Positions 1-10,188 of a DNA stretch of 64,000 nucleotides are shown here, piece by piece. The notes under the pieces are model-generated. The model was not told the DNA's origin. It searched no databases and worked only from the letters and a program-made list of their open reading frames with translations. Each line of letters opens with the position of its first letter. Position 1 is the first letter of the stretch. The DNA is from Dryococelus australis (lineage: Eukaryota; Arthropoda; Insecta; Phasmatodea; Phasmatidae), in contig CM057009.1 of assembly GCA_029891345.1 (NCBI GenBank), positions 233,235,178-233,299,177 of the forward strand, read 5' to 3'. Both the position numbers and the translations under genes were made by a program.

Positions 1-566
1 TCTTGTTAAAGTCGATTGAATTATTTGAGGTTTTACTTGCATTGTGTCTAGATCGATCAAGGAGACTACTTGCAAATGCGGAATATGCATCGAATTGAAA
101 CTGGACTGTTCTACCGGCTGCGATTTAAAATGTAGTGTATTCGCACTAATCGAATACACAACTTTTATACGTTTGGTTGGCTGGTGTACTTTTCCATTTG
201 GAAAATCAAACGTGAAATTTTCTAGACTGTTGATAAAAGAGGATTTATGGTATCTAAGTTACTCGATTCGTTTTTGTGCCCATGGTATCGTTTGTGCACG
301 AATTTGCGACTGATGCCCGCTTCTTGTACGTGCCCGTAATTTTCAAAATGGTAATTGCCAATCACAGGAACTTTCACTTTCAGTAAATCTTGAACCTTGT
401 GGCTATCGGATAGGTCAGAATTAAACACCAAAACTATTTTCAACACTGTCAAACCCATATCGAATGATTTAATGACGTTTCGAATTGCTGCCTGAGGATC
501 GAAACTGAAAGCTTGGATTTGGTTTTTGGAAAGTAAAACATTTTCCCCGACGATTTCATCAGCCAT
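1..566 (-). pseudogene. viral hypothetical protein, copy A of a tandem pair, cut by left edge
   Basis: I do not recognise the family. The reading starts at an ATG (564-566) with MADEIVGE and runs about 114 residues to a stop at 222; an overlapping frame then stays open from about 300 to position 1, so a frameshift splits the gene and its 3' end lies outside the window. It is clearly related to the next gene (start at 1615): both begin with an EIVGE motif, share KSFD(M/L)GLTV near residue 35, and end this part with an aligned ENF-F-F block. The pair therefore arose by tandem duplication. It lies on the minus strand like its neighbour. Function unknown; confidence concerns existence as an old viral gene, not role. 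Confidence 0.55.
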
Positions 567-596
567 TTGATCAAATAATCATAACATATACAGGCG

Positions 597-1615
597 TTAG
601 TAACTTATGTTGTATTTATGTTTAACATCGTCAAGTTTAAAATCCAGTGTTGGAAGTTGTTCTTTTAGAACTATGTATTCAGCACCGCCACTACTTTTGA
701 AAGTTTCCGAATTTAGTGTCTGTTCGATGAAAGCTCGTAGTTCACAAACACCGCCATACAAACCAATCATTGCCTGTTCGGAAATATTTGGTGTTTCAAC
801 AAAAAGCATCCACTCATCGACTCTTGTCGAAGTTTTGCCGTGTGGGCGGCCTGATTTTCTAGAGTACCACTCTTGTACTTTTTCTAAAATATATTGTTCG
901 TTAGGTATATAATTTGGGATAAGTTGGTTTTGGTATAATAATGGTTGTTGTTGCTCGTCAAGTATGTAATTAATAGTTTGTTGTTCTTGCTTTGGTAATT
1001 CTAGTTTTTTATTGGGTATGTAATTATTAGGTACAAAATTTGATGTGTATTTGTTTTGTTCTGGTAATTGCTGTTGTTCTTGTACGAGATTCTCGAATGA
1101 ATAGTTGTTTGAAATATCTGATTGAAACACCATGTCCATTTCGAAAACAGCAGGTGAGTCGATTGCCAATAGTTCATTTAAATATACGGGTGATGGTTCA
1201 CTATCGGGGTTCTTTCATTTTGTGGTAGAGTATTTTGACGTTTTACTTCACACACATTGTTGGCGTTGTTGTGAAAGTAGAATGCGAAATTCTCGTTGCC
1301 CATGAATTGAAGATGCTGTTCGTATTGGTAGATATCATGCGTTCGCCTCACCAATTTTGTTCGACAAGCACCAGCCAACATGTAGTCGTAATTATTGACT
1401 GATTGATCCAACACTGGTGGAATATTCTTAAACAAATATCGCACATTATCAATATCGGTTTTATTTAAATTTATGAGGAAATTATTCTTTATAACTGTTA
1501 GGCCTAAATCGAAACTTTTAAGGATGTTGTGATTCGCTAAATCAACATCAAATGTGTGAATACGGATCTGGTCGTTATAAATAAAAACACTTTCACCGAC
1601 TATTTCACCAGACAT
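597..1615 (-). pseudogene. viral hypothetical protein, copy B with Gln-rich middle, frameshifted
   Basis: Two overlapping minus-strand readings probably form one gene. The first (1178-1615, start MSGEIVGES at a true ATG) matches copy A over about 100 residues. The second (597-1169) has no stop between it and about 1215, so a single frameshift near 1200 would join them into about 340 residues. The second part has a low-complexity stretch rich in Gln, Asn and Pro (roughly its residues 25-95) followed by a compact, mixed-composition C-terminal domain of about 95 residues. An ATAAG motif lies 10 bases upstream of the start. No homology recognised. A Gln-rich linker between two folded parts would fit a virion scaffold or regulatory protein, but that is guesswork. 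Confidence 0.55.
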
Positions 1616-1625
1616 GATTTTTGCT

Positions 1626-1629
1626 CTTA
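1626..1629 (-). promoter_or_regulatory. TAAG late-promoter-like motif
   Basis: ATAAG on the minus strand, 10 bases upstream of the ATG at 1613-1615. The (A/G/T)TAAG motif is the late promoter core read by the baculovirus-type viral RNA polymerase. Similar motifs precede several other starts in this viral region. Confidence 0.35.
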
Positions 1630-1912
1630 TATTAGGTATTATGGTAGCTTATAATTTTGAACATTTGTTATCCCAACAGGAAGTATTTGAACTTGTCGAG
1701 TGTAACGAATATGACGATGAAAATATATCTGATGACAAGAGCACAGAACTCAAACACATGGGTTAGATACATATACAAAATATATAAATTAAAAAAAACT
1801 TGTAAAAAATATTTTTTTTAAATAATTTTTTTATGAAACTTGAATGTTTGCATATAAATTAGATACATCGCAAGTTTTTTTGTTTATCAGTTCGAGAAAA
1901 AACGTAAACTTT
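1630..1912. other. AT-rich intergenic spacer
   Basis: No open frame of note. The stretch is very AT-rich with A and T runs around 1785-1830, and separates two minus-strand genes of the viral block. Confidence 0.5.
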
Positions 1913-2740
1913 TTATAAAAATTCATCGTATTGTTCCTTGAAGGTGGTGAAAGATGCATTCTTGAACGTTGAATCACTCAATGGTATAAATTCGTGCCTG
2001 AGTTCCCTGACGACACATGTTTTGTCCTTTTCCACATTGTCCGATATTATATGACAAAGTTCGTAGTCGATTATTTTTCTGTTGTTGCATTTTTCCGAAG
2101 CTGCTTTCATAAATGCATCGAATGGAGATTTGCAAAGGCAGAACTAATTTAATGTGTTTGATGAACGAGTGGGTGTTGAGTACATGATGTGTTTCGATGG
2201 ATCCGTTCAGCTACATTCGAACAAGAGTATATGCGGTTAGGAGATTGTGTTGTTCGAGGATTCGACTGAACCGAGTTATATTTTCCAGGACGTCTTCTTA
2301 TTTCGAATGGAGGATGGATTTTATAATTTCCATGTACTGATGACTGACCACTCTATCATTCACCATTTCCGATTATAGTCGGCCGAGCTCGGCGAAATTT
2401 ATAGCCACTCGTTTCATAACCACAGAGGTATTTAACACACAAGGAGAATCGCCGACTGCCTTTTTTTATTTGCGCGATGGTCGTATGGATTCCCGTCAAA
2501 ATTTCCACGGATTGATATAAGCAATTTTTTAGTTTTTGCGCCAATTTTTCGTGACCATCATCTGGCTCTATTCGCATGCCGATGCGAGGAATTGACATTT
2601 CAGTCATAGGTGGATGTTTTTGTGAAGGGGAAGGAAAAGAGTTTAGTAGCTGAGAAGAAGATTGCTGGTTCGTTACGAGAAGTTCAGAGTCGGTACACTG
2701 TGGTCTGAGTGGTTGAAGTTGCAACGAAGGAAACAAGGTT
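1913..2740 (-). pseudogene. viral hypothetical protein, broken
   Basis: A minus-strand gene remnant. A Ser/Pro/Gln-rich N-terminal frame (2356-2736; no clear ATG, a TTG is the first usable codon) leads into a well-mixed segment with several Cys residues. After several stops a second good frame (1913-2150) ends the gene with a charged, globular-looking segment of about 75 residues and a stop at 1913. The two parts are probably one gene given shared strand and proximity, but they could be separate. It diverges from the AAA+ ATPase gene starting at 2768. No family recognised. Confidence 0.4.
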
Positions 2741-2767
2741 CATTTCTGTTGCTGTTGTTGGTATTGC

Positions 2768-4270
2768 ATGACGATAAAAAAATCTTATAAGTACTGCGGA
2801 AAACCCAGATTTAAAAAAATGAATGAAAATGTTTGCACCATTCTAGTAGCCGGTCTGATTCAGTTTACATGTGGGCCGAAAATCGCATTTCGCGAACACA
2901 CAAACGTGGAGAAATTATCTCAAATGCTGAACAGTGCGAAATTTTTGTCATCTTCGCTAGAAAAAAACACAAATCACTTCGCAGAAAGGCGACAAACTTT
3001 TTAATGATTTAGAGACTATGCTCTTTGGTTTAGGTGAAGTATTTTCAAAAATATTAATGGAGCGGAAATCTACCCTGGCTGAAAATCAAAACGCTATTTA
3101 CATATTGTGGGTGTGCTTGGTACATAATTAGCAATTTTCAGATGCGCGCTACTATCGAAAAATAACCTCGAATATTTAACGGCCCAGTTTGAAAATTTAT
3201 TTCTTGGTTACTTTCGGAATCCCAAGAATGCGAGCGATTTATTTGGAGGAGAATCAAATTCGGAGATTACATCCGAGCTGGACGCCTGGCGAATAGAACC
3301 CCTATTTTCTTTCAAGGATGCACGTGGCCACGACCAGTTGAAAGCAGAACTCAAAATTTTAATTTATATATAGGTGTTTAACCCACGATTCAAAATTATA
3401 ATGTTTTTCGGTCCTCCAGGTATGGGTAAGAATACACTGGCTCTTGCAATTGTGTCCGAATGGAAACCAAAACTATACCAACTCAACATCAGGCAGTTAT
3501 CCTCGCCCACCATCGGTGAACCGAATTGCAAATTAGCTAATTTGTTCAAAATGACCATCGAGAACCAGAACCAGATATTCGTGATATTTCTGGACGAAAT
3601 CGATGAGATAGTTTCGCAAAACTTGATAATTCCACCCCATTTACGAAGTGTGGCAATTACCCTAAAAACCGGTCTCGAAAGAGGTGTTCAAATGAAAAAT
3701 AATGTTTTAATTGTAGCTGTAACCAATTACAAAAAAATCAATAAGACCTACAATCCTTGACCGAACCCATGTCTTTTACCTGATCAACTTTCCCTCGGAG
3801 GAAGAATGTCGTGGCACATTAATTGGCCTCTTGCAGTTGTTTAAGAATCACCATCTTAAGGACTGGGATGAAGAATACTAACGTTGGATATTTGATAACA
3901 TTTCTCTACCACAATACCTCACTTTTGGAAATGTCATGGTCATACATGATATGGCGAGATTGGAAAACTTTAAAGACGAGCCATTCTCGTTCGCGATCGC
4001 CAATCAATCTCTCTCGTACAGATACCAAAGGTAAATTACATTAGTCAACACATTTTGTATGAAGCGGAGCTAAAAATACTCGAAAATGCAAACGAAACGA
4101 CGGTGTTGACTTCGCGTCTCGAAATTATATACGAACTATGCCGGAACAGCATCCTGACAAACGATCGAATTTTCTTCAGGCCGAACTTCGATTATTTCAA
4201 CAAATCAATTGCTAATACAAGAACAAAGAATGAAGAAGAATATAACAAATTTCAAGATGACAAGAAGTAA
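2768..4270 (+). pseudogene. AAA+ ATPase, endogenous viral, broken
   Basis: AAA+ ATPases use ATP hydrolysis to remodel or unfold protein complexes. The motifs appear in order: a conserved lead-in FKDARGHDQLKAELK just upstream of the P-loop (about 3315-3360), Walker A GPPGMGKN (3410-3433), Walker B VIFLDEID (about 3579-3602), sensor-1 like VLIVAVTN (about 3706-3729), an ILDR segment marking the arginine-finger region (about 3755), and a C-terminal lid-like part to 4270. The first ATG is at 2768. There is a TAG between lead-in and P-loop, a frameshift near 3750, and further stops. The Walker A Thr/Ser is Asn here, which would impair Mg-ATP binding. Arrangement is like single-domain FtsH/proteasome-type AAA proteins. 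It sits between viral gene remnants. It might instead be a host gene fragment, though neighbours and decay pattern favour the virus. Confidence 0.75.
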
Positions 4271-4283
4271 AAAACAAACAATT

Positions 4284-4837
4284 TTATTGATTATCGATTG
4301 TGTAAATTAAACATTTCTCAATCACATTTTCGTTGAAATAAACTACCGATAGTAACTTGTAATTCAACAGGTTTGCGTGCATTTGCAGTAGATATATTTC
4401 GGCGATTTTCCGTCCGCATGTGGACGAATAAATTTTTTTTTTCCTTGTTGAATATATAACGATAAATGTTTTGCTGCAACAAGAACTTGTTGGATTTGCT
4501 ATGACTTGAAAAGCATGTCGGTGGATCCACAATGAACGAAATCAACATCTCGTACTCTGAGCTCCGACGCGTAAGGTGTTCAGCCATTGGCTTGTCTAAC
4601 ATCATGGTCGAAATCTAAAAGTTGTGTAAACGTATCGTCTATCTCATCGGGGAGTTTTTGCTCGTTCGATCTGTAGTAATTTTCGATATTTTTATGTAGT
4701 TGAACTCCCAAATCAATGGCTTCTCGTCTGATTTTTTTCTATTTTTCCTAGATTGCGGCTACCGGATAGTCATACATTCGTAAATCAGCGTATGGCCCGA
4801 TGGAAAACTTGGGCGAATTAATGATGTAAGAGGCCAT
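4284..4837 (-). pseudogene. viral hypothetical protein, broken
   Basis: Starts at a true ATG (4835-4837) with MASYIINSPKFS and reads to about 4284 through at least two in-frame stops and a frame change near 4600. The middle is acidic (a run with DEIDDTF and DFDHD), the C-terminal part is basic with several Lys and Cys. Convergent with the AAA+ gene, whose end lies 14 bases away. No homolog recognised. Length if intact is about 185 residues. Confidence 0.4.
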
Positions 4838-5018
4838 TTTCTGTGATTGAAATTTTGGAAAAGTGTTTGAAACACATGTCAAAGCAGTGATAAATGTTTT
4901 GTGCGGATCATTGCGCATCGAATATATGTGAGTTTTTTTTCTCTAGAGATACCAAATCGTACAAATCTCCCAGTTATATATGCCCCAACATTGTTATTCT
5001 CTTACGAAAGGAAAACAA

Positions 5019-5561
5019 TTAATGCGAATCAAATAGGCACTCTCGTCTCTTCATATACCCGTTTGCTTTTTTTGTAATGAAAAATATATTTTTATTAATT
5101 TTTTTTCGGCGCAACAAAGTGTAAAGAATATAATTTTCCTCGTTTACAAAAGAATATGGGGAAATATTCAAATGTTTAAAAGTTTCCACAATCTCCATTC
5201 GCAACGAACACCAAACATCGTTCAATCGTAGCACCAACAAAATTGGTCTTTGAATACTTTCGTAAATTTCGAGCTGTTTATAAAATGAGAGTAACTTTGA
5301 TTTTAAATTAAAAGTTTACGAATCGTTGACTTTTTTCAAGACTGTATTGTATCTATTGGACGTCTGGTCGACATTTTTCAAATAGAGTAACAATTCCCTC
5401 TTGTCATTGTCGAGGAATTGGTCCAATCGGGTCTCATCGTAACTCTGCTTCTTTCGAATAAAATTGTCTAGGGTTTTTCTACTTGCAACATATTGATACT
5501 CGTAATAAATGCGGTCTATAGAATACGGATTATGATTGCTAAACTTGAGTAGATCAGACAT
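5019..5561 (-). pseudogene. viral hypothetical protein, one in-frame stop
   Basis: One continuous minus-strand frame begins with MSDLLKFSNHN at 5561 and runs to 5019, interrupted only by a single stop at 5316. If read through it is about 180 residues. The first 80 residues are rich in charged and aromatic residues with helical, coiled-coil-like spacing (KKQSYDETRLDQF, DNDKRELLLYL); the second part is basic with a Lys-rich stretch. The start overlaps the 3' end of the next gene (5554) by a few bases, as in compact viral genomes. No family recognised. The simple lesion suggests relatively recent decay. Confidence 0.5.
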
Positions 5562-6261
5562 ACTCTTTATAAATAAGAACTAATGAAAAAAATGGGCCAA
5601 ATCTTTTCGATAAATTTCGAAGAAGAGTACATGAATATGATAAAATCGAAATGCTCTGAACTTCCGAAAACTTGAGTGGATGACAAATCAGCGACTTGAT
5701 GAGTTGTGCATTGCGACAGACATCTTTATTCGAAACAAGCAGATATTCGACACATCTCATACATATGTCAATTATGTCAACATTGTAGATTGCTGGACAA
5801 AATTAAAATTTAAATTGTTGAGTGTTTACCTTCAGAGATTCAACGAGATTAGTAACGTTTACTTTGGCGACAAACTGCAAGAGTTTTTTTAATTCGAGGA
5901 AACGTTGATGAAACAACTTAGGGACGCACTCACGGACAAAAATATGGGAATATGCAAACTTGTCAACAAGAATTGAATGCGAGATATCAAAAATGTGTTG
6001 AAAGTCTGGCATGTTCAATTCGAGATTGGTCAATAAATTTACATTAATGGTAATTAATATCCCGCTAGCCATCTTGGTGAAGAGCGAAAGTATCGGTTTA
6101 CCATTTGGCATTATGCGTGCAAACCGCTCGATTATACGATAAGTTACCAAAATATTTGCGAGTAATTTGAAATGCCGATCGGTTAAATAGGGTATCTGGG
6201 ACAAGATTTCGTACACATCAAACAGCTTGAGTATGGGCTTCCCATTGTCCGCGCTCGTCAT
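5554..6261 (-). pseudogene. viral hypothetical helical protein, one in-frame stop
   Basis: Minus-strand frame from ATG at 6259-6261 to 5554, about 235 codons, broken by one TAA near 5803. The predicted protein is rich in Leu, Ile, Phe and hydrophobic helices without one clear membrane span, and contains two nearby copies of the short motif GKPIL. An ATAAG motif ends 5 bases upstream of the ATG, so this start was preferred over the GTG just before it. It overlaps the following gene by 8 bases and follows the small membrane protein gene ending at 6279. No homology recognised. Confidence 0.5.
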
Positions 6262-6266
6262 TTCCA

Positions 6267-6270
6267 CTTA
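6267..6270 (-). promoter_or_regulatory. TAAG late-promoter-like motif
   Basis: ATAAG on the minus strand, 5 bases upstream of the ATG at 6259-6261. It decides the choice of that ATG. Confidence 0.4.
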
Positions 6271-6278
6271 TCTTTCTT

Positions 6279-6661
6279 TTACTCTTTAAACACAACCAAA
6301 AAAACAAGTATTATGCAGGTGGCAAAACCCAAAATAATGACCCAACCGATAAAAATTAATCCATAATACAAATACCGAAATATCTTTTTCGTATAGTCGA
6401 ATACACCAATGCCAAAAGCCACAACATTCTCCACATCTTTGCCTAATATATCGGCGATCGCATCCATCCACGCAGCATCGACACAATGGTAATCCAAATT
6501 GATGTCGGTCACTGGAGGATCGTTTCGGACACTGTCACAATGAACACACGCAACGTCACCATCCGCTACAAACCTTCGTTAGAAGTAACCACTTGGAATT
6601 TCAAATGCAATAATATGTGTTGCATCGCTTCGGTGTCAATTTCATTTTTTATATTACCCAT
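6279..6661 (-). pseudogene. small viral membrane protein, N-myristoylation motif and tail anchor
   Basis: Starts at ATG 6659-6661 with MGNIKN, a glycine-2 motif compatible with N-myristoylation. After about 30 residues a frameshift near 6545 is needed to enter the frame ending at 6279. That frame carries two Cys residues (ACVHC), a further YHC, and ends with a strongly hydrophobic segment of about 25 residues (LIFIGWVIILGFATC onwards) followed by VVFKE, a tail-type membrane anchor. A short, possibly acylated protein with cysteines and a C-terminal anchor resembles virion envelope or fusion-complex proteins of large DNA viruses in architecture only. Intact length would be about 125 residues. 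No sequence family recognised. Confidence 0.5.
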
Positions 6662-6874
6662 CAAAACATGGGGGCCAACAAAAGGGCACCGCCATCATAA
6701 CTGTGATTGGTCCTGATCTAGGCCAACATATACGTGTTGCAGTTGTGGGTAAATAATTTTTAATCTTGCTAAACAGTTGATTTTGTAAAGTTTCGTCAAT
6801 TTCGTCAAATAAGTATGCTTAGATAAAACTTGAAAAAAGACGAGAAACCGTGGAAATGAAATTGAAAATTGATA
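6662..6874 (-). other. short open segment, unassigned
   Basis: A minus-strand frame of about 50 codons (with DEIDETLQNQLF and a Cys/Trp/Pro-rich end) precedes the myristoylated protein gene. It could be the end of a separate lost gene or an upstream part of the same one. Nothing further can be supported. Confidence 0.2.
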
Positions 6875-7310
6875 CTAGTTTGTAACCCACGGGCGAGTAT
6901 AGTCTGTTGGTGGCATCATTAACTTGCTGTGAATGGTTTGTATGGCAAATTTCACGCAATTCCAGAAATCTGTTGATCTACAGTACTTTGAACGTTCGTT
7001 CATTGTACTAATCATCAGTTTCTCCAAAACTTCAATCATATTACCAAACTGCTTGGTGTCTTGTAACCAGTCGTATTGGGGTAAAAGTGCATTGTTAGTT
7101 TCAAACATTTTCATTATGAGATTGTTGCTAACATCATCATTTGTAGACAAGTACTGTTTATGATAACGTTGTATTATCTTTACGACACGAACAACATCTG
7201 TTTCTATTTTATTCATTTGGACAATCACCATTATGACGTATTTTAAGAGCAAAATTATAAAACCAGCTAAAATAATTCCCAGACCTATAAATATAGGCGT
7301 ACCAAACTTG
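6875..7310 (-). pseudogene. viral protein with N-terminal membrane anchor
   Basis: Minus-strand frame open from about 7310 to a stop at 6875. The N-terminal 25 residues are very hydrophobic (IFIGLGIILAGFIILLLKY), then a soluble part of about 120 residues with an acidic, Asn/Met-rich middle and one Cys pair region (YCRSTDFWNC). No ATG exists before the membrane segment after the preceding stop, so the original start is lost or the gene continues upstream. Such signal-anchor proteins are common among occluded-virion envelope proteins of the baculovirus-like lineages, but there is no specific match. Confidence 0.5.
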
Positions 7311-7318
7311 TGAAATTT

Positions 7319-7654
7319 TTAAAATAATGTACAGTTATAATACATGTCGTATTTATTCGATATAATCTTTTCAATTACACTCGTTGGATTGGCACTATTT
7401 TTTTTAGCGAAAATTAAAAAATACAATTTTGCCACTATTATGTCATACTTGAATTCCAAAATGAAAAACGAATCAACCGCAATGTCTATGCATGGCGCAA
7501 ATTTGCTCATCTCGGGAAGCAATTCGTTTAAACTACTCTCGTCAATTACGATGGAATAATCGGAAAACATCTCTTCAAAGATATGTCCATCTTCAGTTTC
7601 CAAGACATTTAGCGCGAGGTGTTTATACTTCACAGGCATGTCAGCCAACGACAC
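7319..7654 (-). pseudogene. viral hypothetical protein fragment
   Basis: Open minus-strand frame of about 110 codons ending at 7319. The first codon used is not ATG (the frame continues a little further upstream). It contains an acidic N-terminal half (VLETEDGHIFEEMF) and a hydrophobic, Lys-containing C-terminal half. It lies directly upstream of the membrane-anchored gene ending at 6875 and downstream of the gene ending at 7698; a frameshift could connect it to either. Not recognised. Confidence 0.35.
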
Positions 7655-7697
7655 TCCTTGTTTGAGCTTTAGTTTAGGGATTTTTTTTACATTTTAA

Positions 7698-9160
7698 TTA
7701 CATTAAAAAAGTTTGCCAGTCAAACTTCAAATCGATTGTTCTTTCACTCTTTGCTTTGACGTTCTTGTCATTGTGGAAAAACAACAGACCTTTGGTAGGA
7801 AGTGAAATTGGCATGAGCGAACATTCCGATCTATGGAACGTGTTTGTGTGTAATTTGTCTTCGTTCAAGCAGTACAAACCGGTCGATAGATCAAAACAGC
7901 CGGGTTTTTCCATGAGGAATGTTATGAATCGAATTGATTCTAGAATATCAATTTCATAGATGGCGGGAATATGGTTTTGATGATTTTGTAATAATCATTT
8001 CATATTTACCCTAGAAACATTGATTTTACCCAATACATCGATGAGGACAAAAACTTTGTTGTTTTCCAATTCCTCGATGAAAGCGACATAATAACAACTC
8101 AATTTGAAATAATGCAACTGAATGGCAGGTGAAAAGGGGTTGAAAAGTAAATTGGGTGTGATAAACGCGAGTTTGCGCTTGCTGTCTAATTTATTCTAAT
8201 ATTCTGGTCGTTCACTTACGGCGACACATTCGATAAAGGTCCGTTTCTCGATGTGATCGGGCCAGGTTCCATTGATGAAATTGGATATTCTATTGAATTC
8301 ACCACAGTAGCCATAAATCAATATGTCGAATAATATTTCGGGAAGATGGTGTATGAATGTTTTGATCGAATCACACATTTCGTTTTCGACAGTGATTCGA
8401 TACGTGTTGAGTAAAGATTTTTCATCAAATACACGATCAAAAGTGAATCGGTTCCCCTTCTCAATATTGGAATATACATAACGAATTATTCGCAATGTAT
8501 CTTCAAAACTGATGAGCTTCAAATCATAAACATCGAGATCCATTTCCACTGCTTCGCTCCAACCTACAGGCACAATCTCGCCCCAATAAAACTTTAATTC
8601 GACCCCCACGCCAAAGTAAATTTTGAGTTGATTGGTAATGATACCAGCCTCATTTAAACTTCGGATTTGTATTTCCGCCGATTGGGAGATTTGAAAATTA
8701 TTTCACAGGGAAGTTTCTTCATCATGGCTCAGTGACGATTACAATTTGTACAAAGCTTTAATCAGTGTAGGTTCGGTATTTTCCACAAACTTATTATATT
8801 TTCGAGTGTGGTGGGCTGTTGGATTGAAAACTCAGGGATTACCCTTTCGAGGGCATGTGGAAATCCATTCGAGAATATTCTCAGATTGTCGTTGTTGCCA
8901 CTTTCGCATTTTGTACCAAACACCGCAAACCTTATGACTCGAATAAAGGAAACGTGCGTCTTTACATAACAGAATAGAAAAACTACAGCCAATATACCAG
9001 CAATGCGAATCAAGTTGCCAGATCTGGCAATAGCAAAAAATATTTCATGACTAATGGGTAATGCTATCAAACCAGTTAACATCCAACATCCGAAATATAA
9101 TATTATCGGAAAGACAAATAGTGTTCCTTTGACAATATAAAACAATGAGGTATTGTTGTT
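7698..9160 (-). pseudogene. large viral membrane-anchored protein, broken
   Basis: A gene of about 1.45 kb. Its 5' part (8762-9160) begins with hydrophobic segments (KGTLFVFPIILYFGCW, LTGLIALPI) and another at residues about 45-60, suggesting two or three membrane spans. A frameshift lies near 8750. From 8640 to 7698 the same frame continues with only two stops (near 8196 and 8005), covering a soluble region with motifs such as GVGVELKFYWGEIVP and FINGTWPD, ending at 7698. Intact length would be about 480 residues. The start is uncertain: no ATG just before the membrane segment; a TTG is the first codon after an upstream stop. No family identified; a per os infectivity or envelope protein is conceivable from architecture. 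Confidence 0.5.
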
Positions 9161-9629
9161 TATTTAATAAATAAAATAGTTTAATATCGAAACACTAATG
9201 AGTTTATCGATTGTGCACACTATTTCTTTTTCAGTGTTGCTCAATCTGGTCGGAGAATGTTTTCAGATTTATGTAGTAGTATCAAATTTCACAAAGCTTA
9301 TGACTCGAATAAAGGAAATGACCCGCGTTTATATCTAAGAATTAAAAAAAATACAAAAAAATAATTAGATTATAAAAAAATATTTAAAAAAACAACCATG
9401 TATGAATGATGAGGTCATGAGTCCAAACCTTCAGATGAGTAGGATAGGCATGACATCACACAGTATTGGTTCCAAGTCGATGTAAAGTTTATGACATTAC
9501 ATTATCCTAAATTACATTCACTTTAGAGTTACAAGATAAACTTCGAATTTTAATTAGTTTTATAGAAACTAATGAATAAGTTTGATTAGTTTTGTGTGAT
9601 TTTGTCAGAGCACTCCATGAGTGGCATCC
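9161..9629. other. non-coding spacer with small duplicated block
   Basis: No gene. Around 9298-9319 a 22-base block repeats exactly sequence at 8932-8953 inside the upstream membrane-protein gene (both contain GACTCGAATAAAGGAAA). The minus-strand translation around both copies reads SFIRVI, so this looks like a small fragment duplication of the neighbouring viral gene. Confidence 0.45.
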
Positions 9630-10100
9630 CCCCAGACCTAATTCCAAAAACCAATCACATTGCAGCATTTCATTTCCCCTCCCTTCCACTCATTTCAGTT
9701 TGTCTTTATGGCAGAGAGATGTGGTAAAAAGCATTCAGTCGACAGCAAGAGCTGGGCAGAGCAACATCAACCTTCCCTCTCTCCAGAATAGAAAAGAAAT
9801 AAGGTAAGAATAAATAGGTAAATTAATTAATCTATATATAATATATAATATACAATATATACTATACTATATTATATATAGTATATATTAATTAACTTAC
9901 ATTTTTGTTCTTACCTTATTTCTCTTCTATTCTGGAGAGAAGGAAGGTCGATGTTGCTCTGTACAGCTCTGGCTATCGACTGAAGTCTTTTTTCTGGATC
10001 TCTCCACCATATAGGCAAACTGGAATGAGGGGAAGGGAGGCAGAAATTAAATGCTGCAATGTAATTGGTTGTTGAAGGTAGGAGTGGGGGAAACCAACAA
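9630..10100. repeat. foldback / MITE-like inverted repeat
   Basis: Two long imperfect inverted arms, about 9630-9838 and 9893-10100, flank an AT-rich centre (9838-9892, almost only A and T). Matching blocks include ATTGCAGCATTT (left) against AAATGCTGCAAT (right), a shared block around AGAGCAACATC / GATGTTGCTCT, and CCAGAATAGAAAAGAAATAAGG against its reverse complement at about 9913-9934. It encodes nothing. It interrupts a viral intergenic region and is most simply a non-autonomous DNA transposon of host origin; a viral hairpin origin is a less likely alternative. Confidence 0.75.
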
Positions 10101-10174
10101 CCAATTAGAGTAGACCACGATTATTGTTTTTTATAGGTGGGTAGTTTGGTTTGTTGGGGGGGGGGGTGTGATTG

Positions 10175-10178
10175 TAAG
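10175..10178 (+). promoter_or_regulatory. TAAG late-promoter-like motif
   Basis: GTAAG 10 bases upstream of the ATG at 10189 that begins the membrane-anchored gene. Confidence 0.3.
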
Positions 10179-10188
10179 TTTGCATGCA

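Noticed and set aside
1-1615. BRO or KilA-N/MSV199-type proteins for the tandem genes
   Set aside because: Length and strand order would allow it, but none of the conserved motifs of those families could be seen.
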